64,000 bases of DNA from Arthrobacter pascens (GTDB lineage Bacteria > Actinomycetota > Actinomycetes > Actinomycetales > Micrococcaceae). Where the stretch lies: positions 3,162,001-3,226,000 of the forward strand of contig NZ_JAUSXF010000001.1 in the NCBI RefSeq assembly GCF_030816475.1, read 5' to 3'. The notes beneath the pieces are model-generated. The model had not been told where the DNA came from. It did not search any database and saw nothing but the letters and a program-made list of their open reading frames with translations. Shown here in pieces: positions 43,154 to 50,458 of the stretch. Each line of letters starts with the position of its first letter. The stretch's first letter is position 1. A program made the position numbers and the translations under genes.

Positions 43154-43996
43154 GTGAACGGTGATTCCGGAACGACCCTGCCTCATCTTGACCGGCCTCC
43201 CTCCGATGAAGTCCTTGCCGACTTCCGGGCCGTCGGGACCGTGTCAAAGCTGCCGGGCGGCCGAGGAACTGCTTGGAAAGCCGGCGATGTAACGCTGAAG
43301 CCACTCGACGTGCTTCCGGAAGAATTGCTGTGGCAGGACGAGGTTGCCCGGAGGCACCTCGGGGACAGCCACTTGCGGCTGTCCCTTCCGATCAGAAGCC
43401 AGTCCGAGAGGTTGATTGTGGATGGCTGGACAGCGTTCCCGTACCTGGCCGGGGAGCACAGTGCGGGTCGATGGTTGGAGATCGCGAAAATTGCCCGTGA
43501 GTTCGCGGTGATTTTCTCGGGAGTGCCGCGCCCTGCGTTCGTCAATATGCGGACCCACGCCTGGGCAAGGGCGGACCGCTTCGCTTGGAGCGAGGACCAT
43601 GACGGTCTGCGCGTCAATGCTCCCTACGTTGCGGACCTCCTGACCGCCCGCCGGCCCGTGTCCGATCCCCCCGCCCTCATCCATGGCGACCTGACTGGAA
43701 ACGTCCTGTTCGACTCAAGCCTTCCACCGGCGGTTATCGACCTGACCCTGTACTGGCGTCCCGTCGAGTGTTCTGTCGCAGTCATCGCAATGGACGCTGT
43801 CTGTTTCGAGGGCGCTGCGCTGTCGCTCCTAGAGACGATCAGCCCAAACCCGGCTTTCCCTCAATACCTCGTCCGCGCGGCGCTGTTTCGCATCGTCACC
43901 GACCACTTCAATGGCAGGCCCGTCTCCGACTACGCCCCTTATGACGATGCTGTGAGCAGAATTCTTGAACTCATAACCGTCCAAAGACAGGACTAA
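43154..43996 (+). CDS. Aminoglycoside-phosphotransferase-like protein (TIGR02569 type)
   Basis: A 280-residue protein with the APH/kinase fold of the TIGR02569 family. The catalytic loop is LIHGDLTGNVLFD and the metal-binding Asp is in PAVIDLTLYWRP. The N-terminal lobe has the family start VGTVSKLPGGRGTAWKAGD. Substrate unknown; no evidence of drug resistance. Single gene, transcribed away from the broken P-loop kinase. Confidence 0.85.
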   Translation: MNGDSGTTLPHLDRPPSDEVLADFRAVGTVSKLPGGRGTAWKAGDVTLKPLDVLPEELLWQDEVARRHLGDSHLRLSLPIRSQSERLIVDGWTAFPYLAGEHSAGRWLEIAKIAREFAVIFSGVPRPAFVNMRTHAWARADRFAWSEDHDGLRVNAPYVADLLTARRPVSDPPALIHGDLTGNVLFDSSLPPAVIDLTLYWRPVECSVAVIAMDAVCFEGAALSLLETISPNPAFPQYLVRAALFRIVTDHFNGRPVSDYAPYDDAVSRILELITVQRQD

Positions 43997-44099
43997 GGCC
44001 TCGATTGAGCGGTCTACGGGCTCGCATCCTCGTACGCGTGCACGTGGCTGGGACTTACCTTCAAGCCGAGGGATTGCAACAATTGCTACGGAGGCAGCC

Positions 44100-44366
44100 A
44101 TGACAACCATTTCGCAGTACGAACTTCGCACTCAGAGCAGCAAGATCCTGCAGCGCGTCAAGAACGGCGAAACAATTGACGTCACGAACAACGGAGAAAT
44201 AACCGCCACGTTGGTCCCACCCTCAACGTTGCCTTTTGAACATCTTCTCCAGACAGGTCAGGTGCGTCCCGCAGCGGACGGCCCCGTCGATTTCCCGGCT
44301 CTGCCCCGCGTCACCTCGGCGACGAGCACGGCAGAAACGTTGGATGACCTCCGCGGGGACCGTTGA
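44100..44366 (+). CDS. Phd/YefM-type antitoxin
   Basis: An 88-residue antitoxin with the typical N-terminus MTTISQYELRTQSSKILQRVKNGETIDVTNNGEITATLVP in outline: a DNA-binding part and then a disordered acidic tail (TAETLDDLRGDR). GGAGGCAGCC precedes the ATG. Its toxin partner should follow at once but is broken, so this is an orphan antitoxin. Confidence 0.9.
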   Translation: MTTISQYELRTQSSKILQRVKNGETIDVTNNGEITATLVPPSTLPFEHLLQTGQVRPAADGPVDFPALPRVTSATSTAETLDDLRGDR

Positions 44367-44454
44367 TCATCACGTGGACACGTCGGCTGTCCTCAAAGTC
44401 TCCGGGGAAACCACCACGCTCGCCCGGCCGCACCTCATCGTGGACCTGGCTTAA
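44363..44454 (+). pseudogene. PIN-domain (VapC-type) toxin remnant
   Basis: Immediately after the antitoxin stop one frame reads HHVDTSAVLKVSGETTTLA, matching the start of PIN toxins (usual form YVDTSALVKL, with the first catalytic Asp). A TTG start in the expected place (ccgTTGATCATC) is out of frame with it by one base, as if one T were lost. The frame then ends after about 28 residues. All later catalytic residues are missing. Confidence 0.72.
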
Positions 44455-45322
44455 CCGCAGCCTCAAGGACCTGCTGCAAACCCGCAACAGGAATGTCAGG
44501 GAACTCCGCGCGCGATGGGACCGGGTCGAAGGCTAGGCCTCCCGAATCCTCCCAGATCGCGGCCTTCGCGACCCTGGCAAGGAAGGGTGAGAACGGCCTT
44601 GCCGCGACGGACAGGAGACGCACCGCGAGGGGCGGGATTCGCTGGAGCGACCCGTGGCCGGCCCGGGTCAGCAAAGCCTCGGCCAGCTCGTTGGCCGTGG
44701 CCGTCAGTGAACCCCATTCAATGACACGGTTCCGCAGCGCCGGGTCCGAGAGCGCACGCACGACGAGCGCCGCCGCGTCCCGGACAGACGTGTAGGTAGC
44801 CGGCGCAGACCCGGAGCCGAGCACCAACACCTTGCCCTTTGACTCGAGCGGGGCGGCCATGATCTCCAGGCGCTGCTCGAGGAGTATCCCGAGCCTGACG
44901 ACAGTCCAGGCCATGCCGGATGTGCGCACGGATTCCTCGGCTGCCGCCTTGCAACGCAGGAACTCGATGGGCCCGTCGGGGGCTGCGCCGTGCATGGACA
45001 TCATGACCACGTGCCCGACCCCTGCGGAGGCCGCCGCCCGGACGAGCCGGATGGCACCGTCCCGGTCGACCGTCTGGGGGTCGGAGTCCTTGATACCGAA
45101 TCCCGACGCCGCGAACACGGCTGCCGTGCAGCCTGCCACCGCCTCCCGGCAGTCCGCTTCAGAGGCGAGGTCCCCTCGCAGCAGCTCGACGCCGTCGTCC
45201 GCTCTGTCCGGGAAGGGCTGGGAACCCCCGCGTGCCATGACGCGAACCTGGTGGCCGGCGCTGACGAGCATGGGGACAAGGGCGCGGCCAAGACGGCCGG
45301 TGCCGCCGACGACAAGGATCAT
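44435..45322 (-). CDS. NmrA-like NAD(P)-binding protein (atypical SDR)
   Basis: A 295-residue atypical SDR starting MILVVGGTGRLGRALVPML with the dinucleotide loop GGTGRLG. It continues as LLRGDLASEADCREAVAGC and VVMMSMHGAAPDGP. It lacks the YxxxK motif, as in NmrA-type redox sensors or NADPH-dependent quinone reductases. It is co-translated with the SnoaL-like gene (overlap ATGA at 45319-45322) and divergent from a TetR gene. The last 20 bases overlap the PIN remnant. Confidence 0.88.
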   Translation of the reverse strand: MILVVGGTGRLGRALVPMLVSAGHQVRVMARGGSQPFPDRADDGVELLRGDLASEADCREAVAGCTAAVFAASGFGIKDSDPQTVDRDGAIRLVRAAASAGVGHVVMMSMHGAAPDGPIEFLRCKAAAEESVRTSGMAWTVVRLGILLEQRLEIMAAPLESKGKVLVLGSGSAPATYTSVRDAAALVVRALSDPALRNRVIEWGSLTATANELAEALLTRAGHGSLQRIPPLAVRLLSVAARPFSPFLARVAKAAIWEDSGGLAFDPVPSRAEFPDIPVAGLQQVLEAAVKPGPR

Positions 45323-45771
45323 GACCCGCCACCGCGCGAGTCAGTCCCGTGAACCACCATGCTGACCGCGGCGTCCACATCCACGGGCTCGTGGTCGACC
45401 GGCTCAAGGTAGAAGTGCGCCGCGGCGATCCTGTCGTCGCGGACGGTGAGTATGGCGACCCCCGCCGACGACGTCACCGATCCGTCCGGCCGGGTCCCCC
45501 GGTTGCTCCATTCCATCCAGACCTTGTTGCCGGGGCCCGTCGTCGCATCATGCACGGTGAGGCTCAGGTCCGGCAACCCGGCAAAGATCGTGGCCCAGTT
45601 CTTCCGCACCTGGGCTGAGCCCTTGAAGCTGCGCGCCGGGTGGACGGGGGTGGTGTTCTCGTAGTCGTCGGCGAACTCGGCCACCATTCCCTCAAGGTCG
45701 TGGCGGTTCGCGGCAGCCACCATGCGCTGCACGGGTCCGGCGGGAAGGAGATCCAGCCCTGAAGCGTCCAT
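45319..45771 (-). CDS. SnoaL/NTF2-like protein
   Basis: A 150-residue NTF2-fold protein: NRHDLEGMVAEFADDYENTTPVHPARSFKGSAQVRKNWATIF in outline, with the usual Asp in the cone. Family members act as isomerases, cyclases or ligand carriers. AAGGAG seven bases before the ATG at 45771 decides the start over one at 45792. It forms an operon with the NmrA-like gene. Confidence 0.87.
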   Translation of the reverse strand: MDASGLDLLPAGPVQRMVAAANRHDLEGMVAEFADDYENTTPVHPARSFKGSAQVRKNWATIFAGLPDLSLTVHDATTGPGNKVWMEWSNRGTRPDGSVTSSAGVAILTVRDDRIAAAHFYLEPVDHEPVDVDAAVSMVVHGTDSRGGGS

Positions 45772-45826
45772 GTTCTGCTCCTTGAGGTTCATCCGTCGCA
45801 GGAGGCGGAGAGGCTGCTAAATTGGA

Positions 45827-45858
45827 TACAGTCAGGTGTAATTAACTGTTATAAGGAG
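45827..45858. promoter_or_regulatory. Promoter region of the divergent SnoaL/TetR pair
   Basis: An AT-rich stretch in GC-rich surroundings. TACA (45827-45830) and TGTA (45837-45840) form a small inverted repeat. GTTATAAG (45849-45856) looks like a plus-strand -10 and overlaps the AAGGAG ribosome site. TetR autoregulation is likely from position. Confidence 0.4.
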
Positions 45859-45868
45859 TCTATTCCCG

Positions 45869-46549
45869 GTGGGACAGGTGGTCAACGAATCACGCGCTCC
45901 CCGTCCCCGCGGCTACGACGCCCGACGGCGGCGCGAAGCGGCCGGGGAGTCGAGGGAGCGCGTGCTGGTGCAGTCGCGCCAACTGTTTCTGGCGAACGGG
46001 TATGGGCGGACCACCATCGCCGCGATAGCCAGGGCGGCCGGCGTCTCCAAGGAGTCCGTATACAAGGGCTTCGGCGGGAAGCCGGGGCTCGTCAGGGCCA
46101 TCTACGAGCAGAGCCTCCTCGGAGCAGGCGGCCCGCCGGCCGAGGATCGGTCGGACCGCGCGCAGGCCACAGTCCCAGACGCCCGTGAGCTCATGGAGCA
46201 GTTCGGCCGGTTCACCACTGAAGTCAGTCCCCTCGGCTCCCCCGTCTTCCTGCTGATCCGGGATGCCGCTGCGAGCGGGGACTCCGACATGGCGGCGCTC
46301 CTGGCCGACGTCGAGGAGCAGCGGTACCGCCGGATGCTGCACAACGCACGTCAGGTCCTCGGCAGGGGATTCCTCAGGGCGGACCTGACGGAGGAGGAAG
46401 TGGCCGATGTCATGTTCACCTGCACCTCGGCGGAGTTGTATGAAACCCTCGTCCTCAAGCGCGGCTGGGACGCCGGGCGCTATGGCCGCTTTATCGCCAG
46501 GACGCTGGCAGCCAATCTCCTGCCCGAACCCTCCCCCAGCTCGGGTTGA
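45869..46549 (+). CDS. TetR-family transcriptional regulator
   Basis: A 226-residue regulator with an N-terminal Arg-rich tail (SRAPRPRGYDARRRREAAG) and a TetR helix-turn-helix (GYGRTTIAAIARAAGVSKESVYKGFGGKPGLV). The GTG start lies ten bases after AAGGAG. It probably represses the divergent SnoaL/NmrA operon. The effector is unknown. Confidence 0.93.
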   Translation: MGQVVNESRAPRPRGYDARRRREAAGESRERVLVQSRQLFLANGYGRTTIAAIARAAGVSKESVYKGFGGKPGLVRAIYEQSLLGAGGPPAEDRSDRAQATVPDARELMEQFGRFTTEVSPLGSPVFLLIRDAAASGDSDMAALLADVEEQRYRRMLHNARQVLGRGFLRADLTEEEVADVMFTCTSAELYETLVLKRGWDAGRYGRFIARTLAANLLPEPSPSSG

Positions 46550-46593
46550 TGTCAGCCCGCCAGGCAGCCCAGCAACACACTTAGCGGCGAACG

Positions 46594-47151
46594 TTACGGC
46601 CGCTTCGCCGGTTGATCGCGGGCCGACGGGCTGCCCCGAAAGATGGGGCGATATGAGAAGGCAAGGGCGAAAACCCAAACCGCGAACCCCGCTGCTAACG
46701 TCGGCCAGCCGAACCCGCGGTTTCCGTCGGCGGGAGTGGGTAACAGGGGCAGGCCATGCGGATATATGGTCAGCTCGTAAATGTCTGCGGATGCAATGAC
46801 CAGCAGGACCGTCAGCAAAGCCCACCACGCCCACTTTTCCCTCCGGGGCAGGGCGGCATGAGCCACGAACACGGCAAGGACGAGGCCGGCCACGGACATG
46901 CCCGCTCCGCCGAACATGTGAGCCAGGGTGTGCGGTTGCACGAGGCCAAGCACGCCGTCCTGGGTCCCCACAGGTGTGGAGGCCATGAACACCAGTTGCC
47001 ACGGGTCTTCCCCTGCCAGCAGGAGCGCAGCCACTGCCATCATCCACGCCGCGGCCCTCAACGTGCCGATCCGGTGTGAGGCAAGAGCCAGGGCAACTAC
47101 AGCAGCGATGCAAATGCCTGTCCAGATTGCGCCGACCATGGCTTGGGTCAT
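46594..47151 (-). CDS. Membrane protein of unknown function
   Basis: A 185-residue protein with five predicted helices and two polar loops (GEDPWQLVFMASTPVGTQDG; YELTIYPHGLPLLPTPADG). Several His and Glu residues lie at the outer face (QPHTLAHMFGG). No family is recognised. It ends with a charged tail. It is separate from the TetR gene, which converges on it. Confidence 0.75.
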   Translation of the reverse strand: MTQAMVGAIWTGICIAAVVALALASHRIGTLRAAAWMMAVAALLLAGEDPWQLVFMASTPVGTQDGVLGLVQPHTLAHMFGGAGMSVAGLVLAVFVAHAALPRREKWAWWALLTVLLVIASADIYELTIYPHGLPLLPTPADGNRGFGWPTLAAGFAVWVFALAFSYRPIFRGSPSARDQPAKRP

Positions 47152-47281
47152 GATCCATTGGAGACTTCCTTGGAGCTTGAGTCAATGGCATCCCCTGGCT
47201 GCCGGTCGCCCAATCAGCGATGTGTCCGCAACGCCCGTTTGCCCCGTTGGCCTGCAGGAACACCGGGCGTAGGGTTCTCCC

Positions 47282-47888
47282 ATGGAACCGTTTCGGACCA
47301 TCCTGCTTCCCGGGAGCGTGCTCCCGGCCCAGCTGGCATTCGCCGACCTGATTGAAGCCCTGGCCCCCGGAGTGGACGCCATCGCCAAGGAGCTGGAACT
47401 CTACGAGGGTGACGAGCCGCCGCCGGGCTGGAGCCTGGATACGGAGATCGAGGGAGTGCTCCGGGAAGCCGATGGAGCTGGACACTCTCCCTCCTGATGA
47501 GTTCATGCTGGAGTTCATGCGGCTGGGGGTGAGGCCCGACGTCGAACTTCCGCCGCCGCCCGAAGGCGCCCCGCCGCCGTGGATGGCCAAGCGGCCGGCC
47601 GGCATCAGGGCCTTCCTGGAGACTTTCAAGAGCTATGACCTGGACCGGGAGAAGCTGTCCGCTTTCCGCAAGCCAGTGTTCTTCGCCCTCGGCGGCCTGA
47701 GCAATCCGGCCGATTACGGCGAGATCGCGGACCGGCTAGCCAAGGTCATTCCGGACTTCCAACTCCACATGTTCCCTGAACGCCACCACTTCGATCCGCC
47801 GCACCGCATCGAGCCGTTGAAGCTGGCGGCGCTGCTGAAGCAGCATTGGGACCGGGCGGAAGGCACGGATCGAGCTCGGATCATCTGA
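47282..47888 (+). pseudogene. Alpha/beta hydrolase copy with internal deletion
   Basis: This is a close copy of the hydrolase at 24372. The start MEPFRTILLPGSVLPAQLAF and the end RHHFDPPHRIEPLKLAALL match it almost residue for residue. The middle is missing: after GVLREAD the sequence jumps to LDTLPPDEFM, which removes the equivalent of residues 65-122 of the intact copy, including the GYSGGG nucleophile elbow. The jump also breaks the frame, giving a stop at 47497. The downstream half stays open in another frame. It cannot make an active hydrolase. Confidence 0.88.
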
Positions 47889-47940
47889 CCTGCCGGCAGC
47901 AACTGAGGGCTGACCAGGAAGTTCAGACGGCTCGGGATAA

Positions 47941-48030
47941 TCAGGCTGTTGGTTCGGCAGTGGTCTTGACCGTGGTCGGTTGTGCCTGTTCGTTCGCTTC
48001 CTCGGTGGTGATCGTTTTCTGTTCGGCCAT
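47941..48030 (-). CDS. Possible small protein (29 residues)
   Basis: An open frame MAEQKTITTEEANEQAQP followed by TTVKTTAEPTA, on the minus strand. It is hydrophilic and low in complexity. A GGGAG lies four bases before the ATG. Codon choice is acceptable for this genome. No family; it may be noise in a decayed region. Confidence 0.3.
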   Translation of the reverse strand: MAEQKTITTEEANEQAQPTTVKTTAEPTA

Positions 48031-48452
48031 CCACTCCCGAAAGGACCGATCGCTATGAACGTGGATATTACTCAAGATTTTCCCTTTCCTTGGCTCATGC
48101 TCGGGTTCAATTCCACTCACGTCCGGCCGGGCCGGCTTTGGTTCAGCAATGCCTGCACTGCTAGAGCGGGTTTCCGCTCTCTGCCCCTGACCCGGGCCCC
48201 TGCCGTCTCACCCAAATGAAAATCAGAACTCGTGCACTGATGGTGGCAACTCTGATCCACTGTTCGTTTTGTCCGCTCATGAGAACCTGCAACCAAGAGC
48301 GTAAACGCTTACATTTTTGTAATTCAACAGAACGAAGATTATTGAGGGATTGTGACGTACGCCTCACCTTGGATTTGACGGAGCCTGATGCCCTGACCCG
48401 GATTCCGGGTGGATAGAGCATCGCCGCAGCAGCGCACCGACGAGGCATTTGG
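48031..48452. other. Decayed AT-richer intergenic region with LacI-type palindrome
   Basis: No gene is supported. Between about 48290 and 48355 the DNA is much richer in A and T than elsewhere. AGCGT-AA-ACGCT (48298-48309) is a perfect palindrome overlapping GTAA-ACGC-TTAC (48301-48312), the form of a LacI-family operator. TTACA-tttt-TGTAA (48309-48322) is a further inverted repeat. Confidence 0.5.
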
Positions 48453-48530
48453 GTGACGGACGACGGCGCCGACGCGGCTCGGGTGCAAAAGTTCCGGGCC
48501 GCCGGAGTTGCGGTTGAGGTGGTTGGCTGA
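48453..48530 (+). pseudogene. C-terminal remnant of a DeoR-family regulator
   Basis: The frame VTDDGADAARVQKFRAAG then VAVEVVG and a stop matches the last 25 residues of DeoR/GlpR-type regulators (pattern ITDDGA...L...GVEV). The same tail, with near-identical DNA over the first twenty or so bases, occurs at 63494-63579. Nothing of the helix-turn-helix is left. Confidence 0.65.
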
Positions 48531-48894
48531 TGAGTCTTCGCTTCCGGCGCAGGGAGCTATTGACTTCATCCTGTATGAGGTTCAGTGTGGGGGCCTAGTC
48601 ACCAGTCGTTGGTGATATTCGTTCATGGTGGGGGCCACAGAACGTCTTCTCAAAGGTCTCTCCTACGCAGAGATCCAGTAATTAACAGCAGGCCGGAAGC
48701 CGGTCCTCTTCAACGCGCCCAGCGCGATCGCGCAGCTCTCCCAGACCAGAGCGGGCGCCAGCATGCCCGGAATCGTCGAAGCGCCATCAAACAGGGCCGA
48801 TTGCGGTTTGATCAACGCCCGTCTCAACACAACGTATTGATCGCTAAGAGTCTCCGGCGGGATACCGCCGGGGCAATCAACCTGGGGGAAGACC
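48531..48894. other. Intergenic region before the ice-binding-like gene
   Basis: No gene is supported in these 364 bases. CCGGCGG-gata-CCGCCGG (48854-48871) is a perfect hairpin that ends 12 bases before the GGGGGAAG ribosome site, where it could act on translation or mRNA stability. Confidence 0.5.
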
Positions 48895-50358
48895 ATGATG
48901 TTTAGCAATATTCTTCGGACCAAAGCTGTAGAAGATCCCGGAACGACCCGTTGGACAGCGGTTATCTGCGCGGCCGCGCTGACATGCATACTGCTGTTGG
49001 CGGGTCTTCTGTCAACGCCGTCCACGGCTCATGCGTCGGGTGCGATGGTGGAGTTGGGTGCTGCCGGGAGCTTCTCCGTGCTGGGTGCTTCGACGGTGAC
49101 CAATACCGGTCCGACCAACCTTGGCGGGGATCTGGGAGTCAGTCCCGGGACCGCGATGACGGGGTTCCCGCCAGGCACTCTGCAGGGCACCACCCACTCC
49201 GCCGACGTGCAGTCCGGCGCCGCGCACGCGGACCTGCAGGCCGCCTACAACAACGCCGCAGGCCGCACCCCAACCGAGGCAGTAGCCGGGGATCTGGTAG
49301 GCCGCACACTCAACGCCGGCGTCTATAACTCAGCCAGTTCACTCGCGCTGAGCGGGACACTAACGCTGGACGCACAAGGCGACCCGGAAGCCGTCTTCAT
49401 CTTCCAAATGGGTTCCACCCTCACCACAGCCTCAGCCAGCCACGTCACACTGATCAACGGCGCCCAGGCATCCCACGTCTTCTGGCAGGTCGGAAGCTCC
49501 GCAACACTCGGCACAGGATCCACCATCACCGGAACCATCATGGCCCTGGCATCAATCAGCGTAACCACCGGCGTGACCATCCAAGGCCACGCCCTGGCAC
49601 TCAACGGCGCCGTCACCCTGGACACCAACACCATCACCACCACCCCCGCCGCCACCCCGCTGCCTGCGGGTGCGATGGTGGGGTTGGGTGCCGCGGGGAA
49701 CTTTTCAGTCCTGGGTGCGTCGACCGTGACCAATACCGGCCCGACCAACCTTGGCGGGGACTTGGGAGTCAGTCCCGGGACCGCGATCACGGGGTTCCCG
49801 CCAGGCACCCTGCAGGGCACCACCCACTCCGCCGACGTGCAGTCCGGCGCCGCGCACGCGGACCTGCAGGCCGCCTACAACGACGCCGCAGGCCGCACCC
49901 CAACCGAGGCAGTAGCCGGGGACCTGGTAGGCCGCACACTCAACGCCGGCGTCTACAACTCAGCCAGCTCACTCGCGCTGAGCGGGACACTAACGCTGGA
50001 CGCACAAGGCGACCCGGAAGCCGTCTTCATCTTCCAAATGGGTTCCACCCTCACCACAGCCTCAGCCAGCCACGTCAAGCTGATCAACGGCGCCCAGGCA
50101 TCCCACGTTTTCTGGCAGATCGGAAGCTCTGCAACACTCGGCACAGGATCCACCATCGCCGGAACCATCATGGCCCTGGCATCAATCACCGTAACCACCG
50201 GCGTGACCATCCAAGGCCACGCGCTGGCACTCAACGGCGCCGTAACCCTGGACACCAACACCATCACCACCAACCCGGCCACCACCCCACTGCCTCTCCT
50301 ACCTGCTGAGCATCCGGCGCTGTGCAGGTCCGGGAAGCGCGATCCCGGAGGTAGTTGA
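48895..50358 (+). CDS. Secreted ice-binding-like (DUF3494) protein with two tandem domains
   Basis: A 487-residue exported protein. After a signal peptide (residues 1-47, cleavage near AHA-SG) it has two DUF3494 domains, about 49-258 and 259-470, almost identical to each other. Each has LGAAG-FSVLGASTVTNTGPT, GDLGVSPGTA and TLDAQGDPEAVFIFQMGSTL, the right-handed beta-solenoid of IBP1-type ice-binding proteins and adhesins. The end is short and odd (LPAEHPALCRSGKRDPGGS), with no LPXTG anchor or wall-binding domain, so a cell-wall anchor may have been lost. Ice binding itself is not shown; many family members are adhesive. Confidence 0.9.
   Translation: MMFSNILRTKAVEDPGTTRWTAVICAAALTCILLLAGLLSTPSTAHASGAMVELGAAGSFSVLGASTVTNTGPTNLGGDLGVSPGTAMTGFPPGTLQGTTHSADVQSGAAHADLQAAYNNAAGRTPTEAVAGDLVGRTLNAGVYNSASSLALSGTLTLDAQGDPEAVFIFQMGSTLTTASASHVTLINGAQASHVFWQVGSSATLGTGSTITGTIMALASISVTTGVTIQGHALALNGAVTLDTNTITTTPAATPLPAGAMVGLGAAGNFSVLGASTVTNTGPTNLGGDLGVSPGTAITGFPPGTLQGTTHSADVQSGAAHADLQAAYNDAAGRTPTEAVAGDLVGRTLNAGVYNSASSLALSGTLTLDAQGDPEAVFIFQMGSTLTTASASHVKLINGAQASHVFWQIGSSATLGTGSTIAGTIMALASITVTTGVTIQGHALALNGAVTLDTNTITTNPATTPLPLLPAEHPALCRSGKRDPGGS
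49041..50295 (+). repeat. Direct duplication of a 630-bp coding unit
   Basis: Bases 49041-49670 are repeated at 49671-50295 with a period of exactly 630 bases (210 codons) and only scattered mismatches, mostly silent. The first 75 bases of the unit differ more than the rest, which suggests later gene conversion over the main part. Confidence 0.92.
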
Positions 50359-50458
50359 CTCTCCGGAACCCGCCGCACTCAGCGTTTTGTCACGCAGTTA
50401 ACCTGCCATTCACATCATCCTCAGAACCTGTCCAACCCCTGTGAATAGCGTGGGAGCC

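Noticed and set aside
44474..44730. Plus-strand frames inside the NmrA-like gene as PIN toxin continuation
   Set aside because: No PIN motifs are seen beyond 44454, and the minus strand codes well for the NmrA-like protein.
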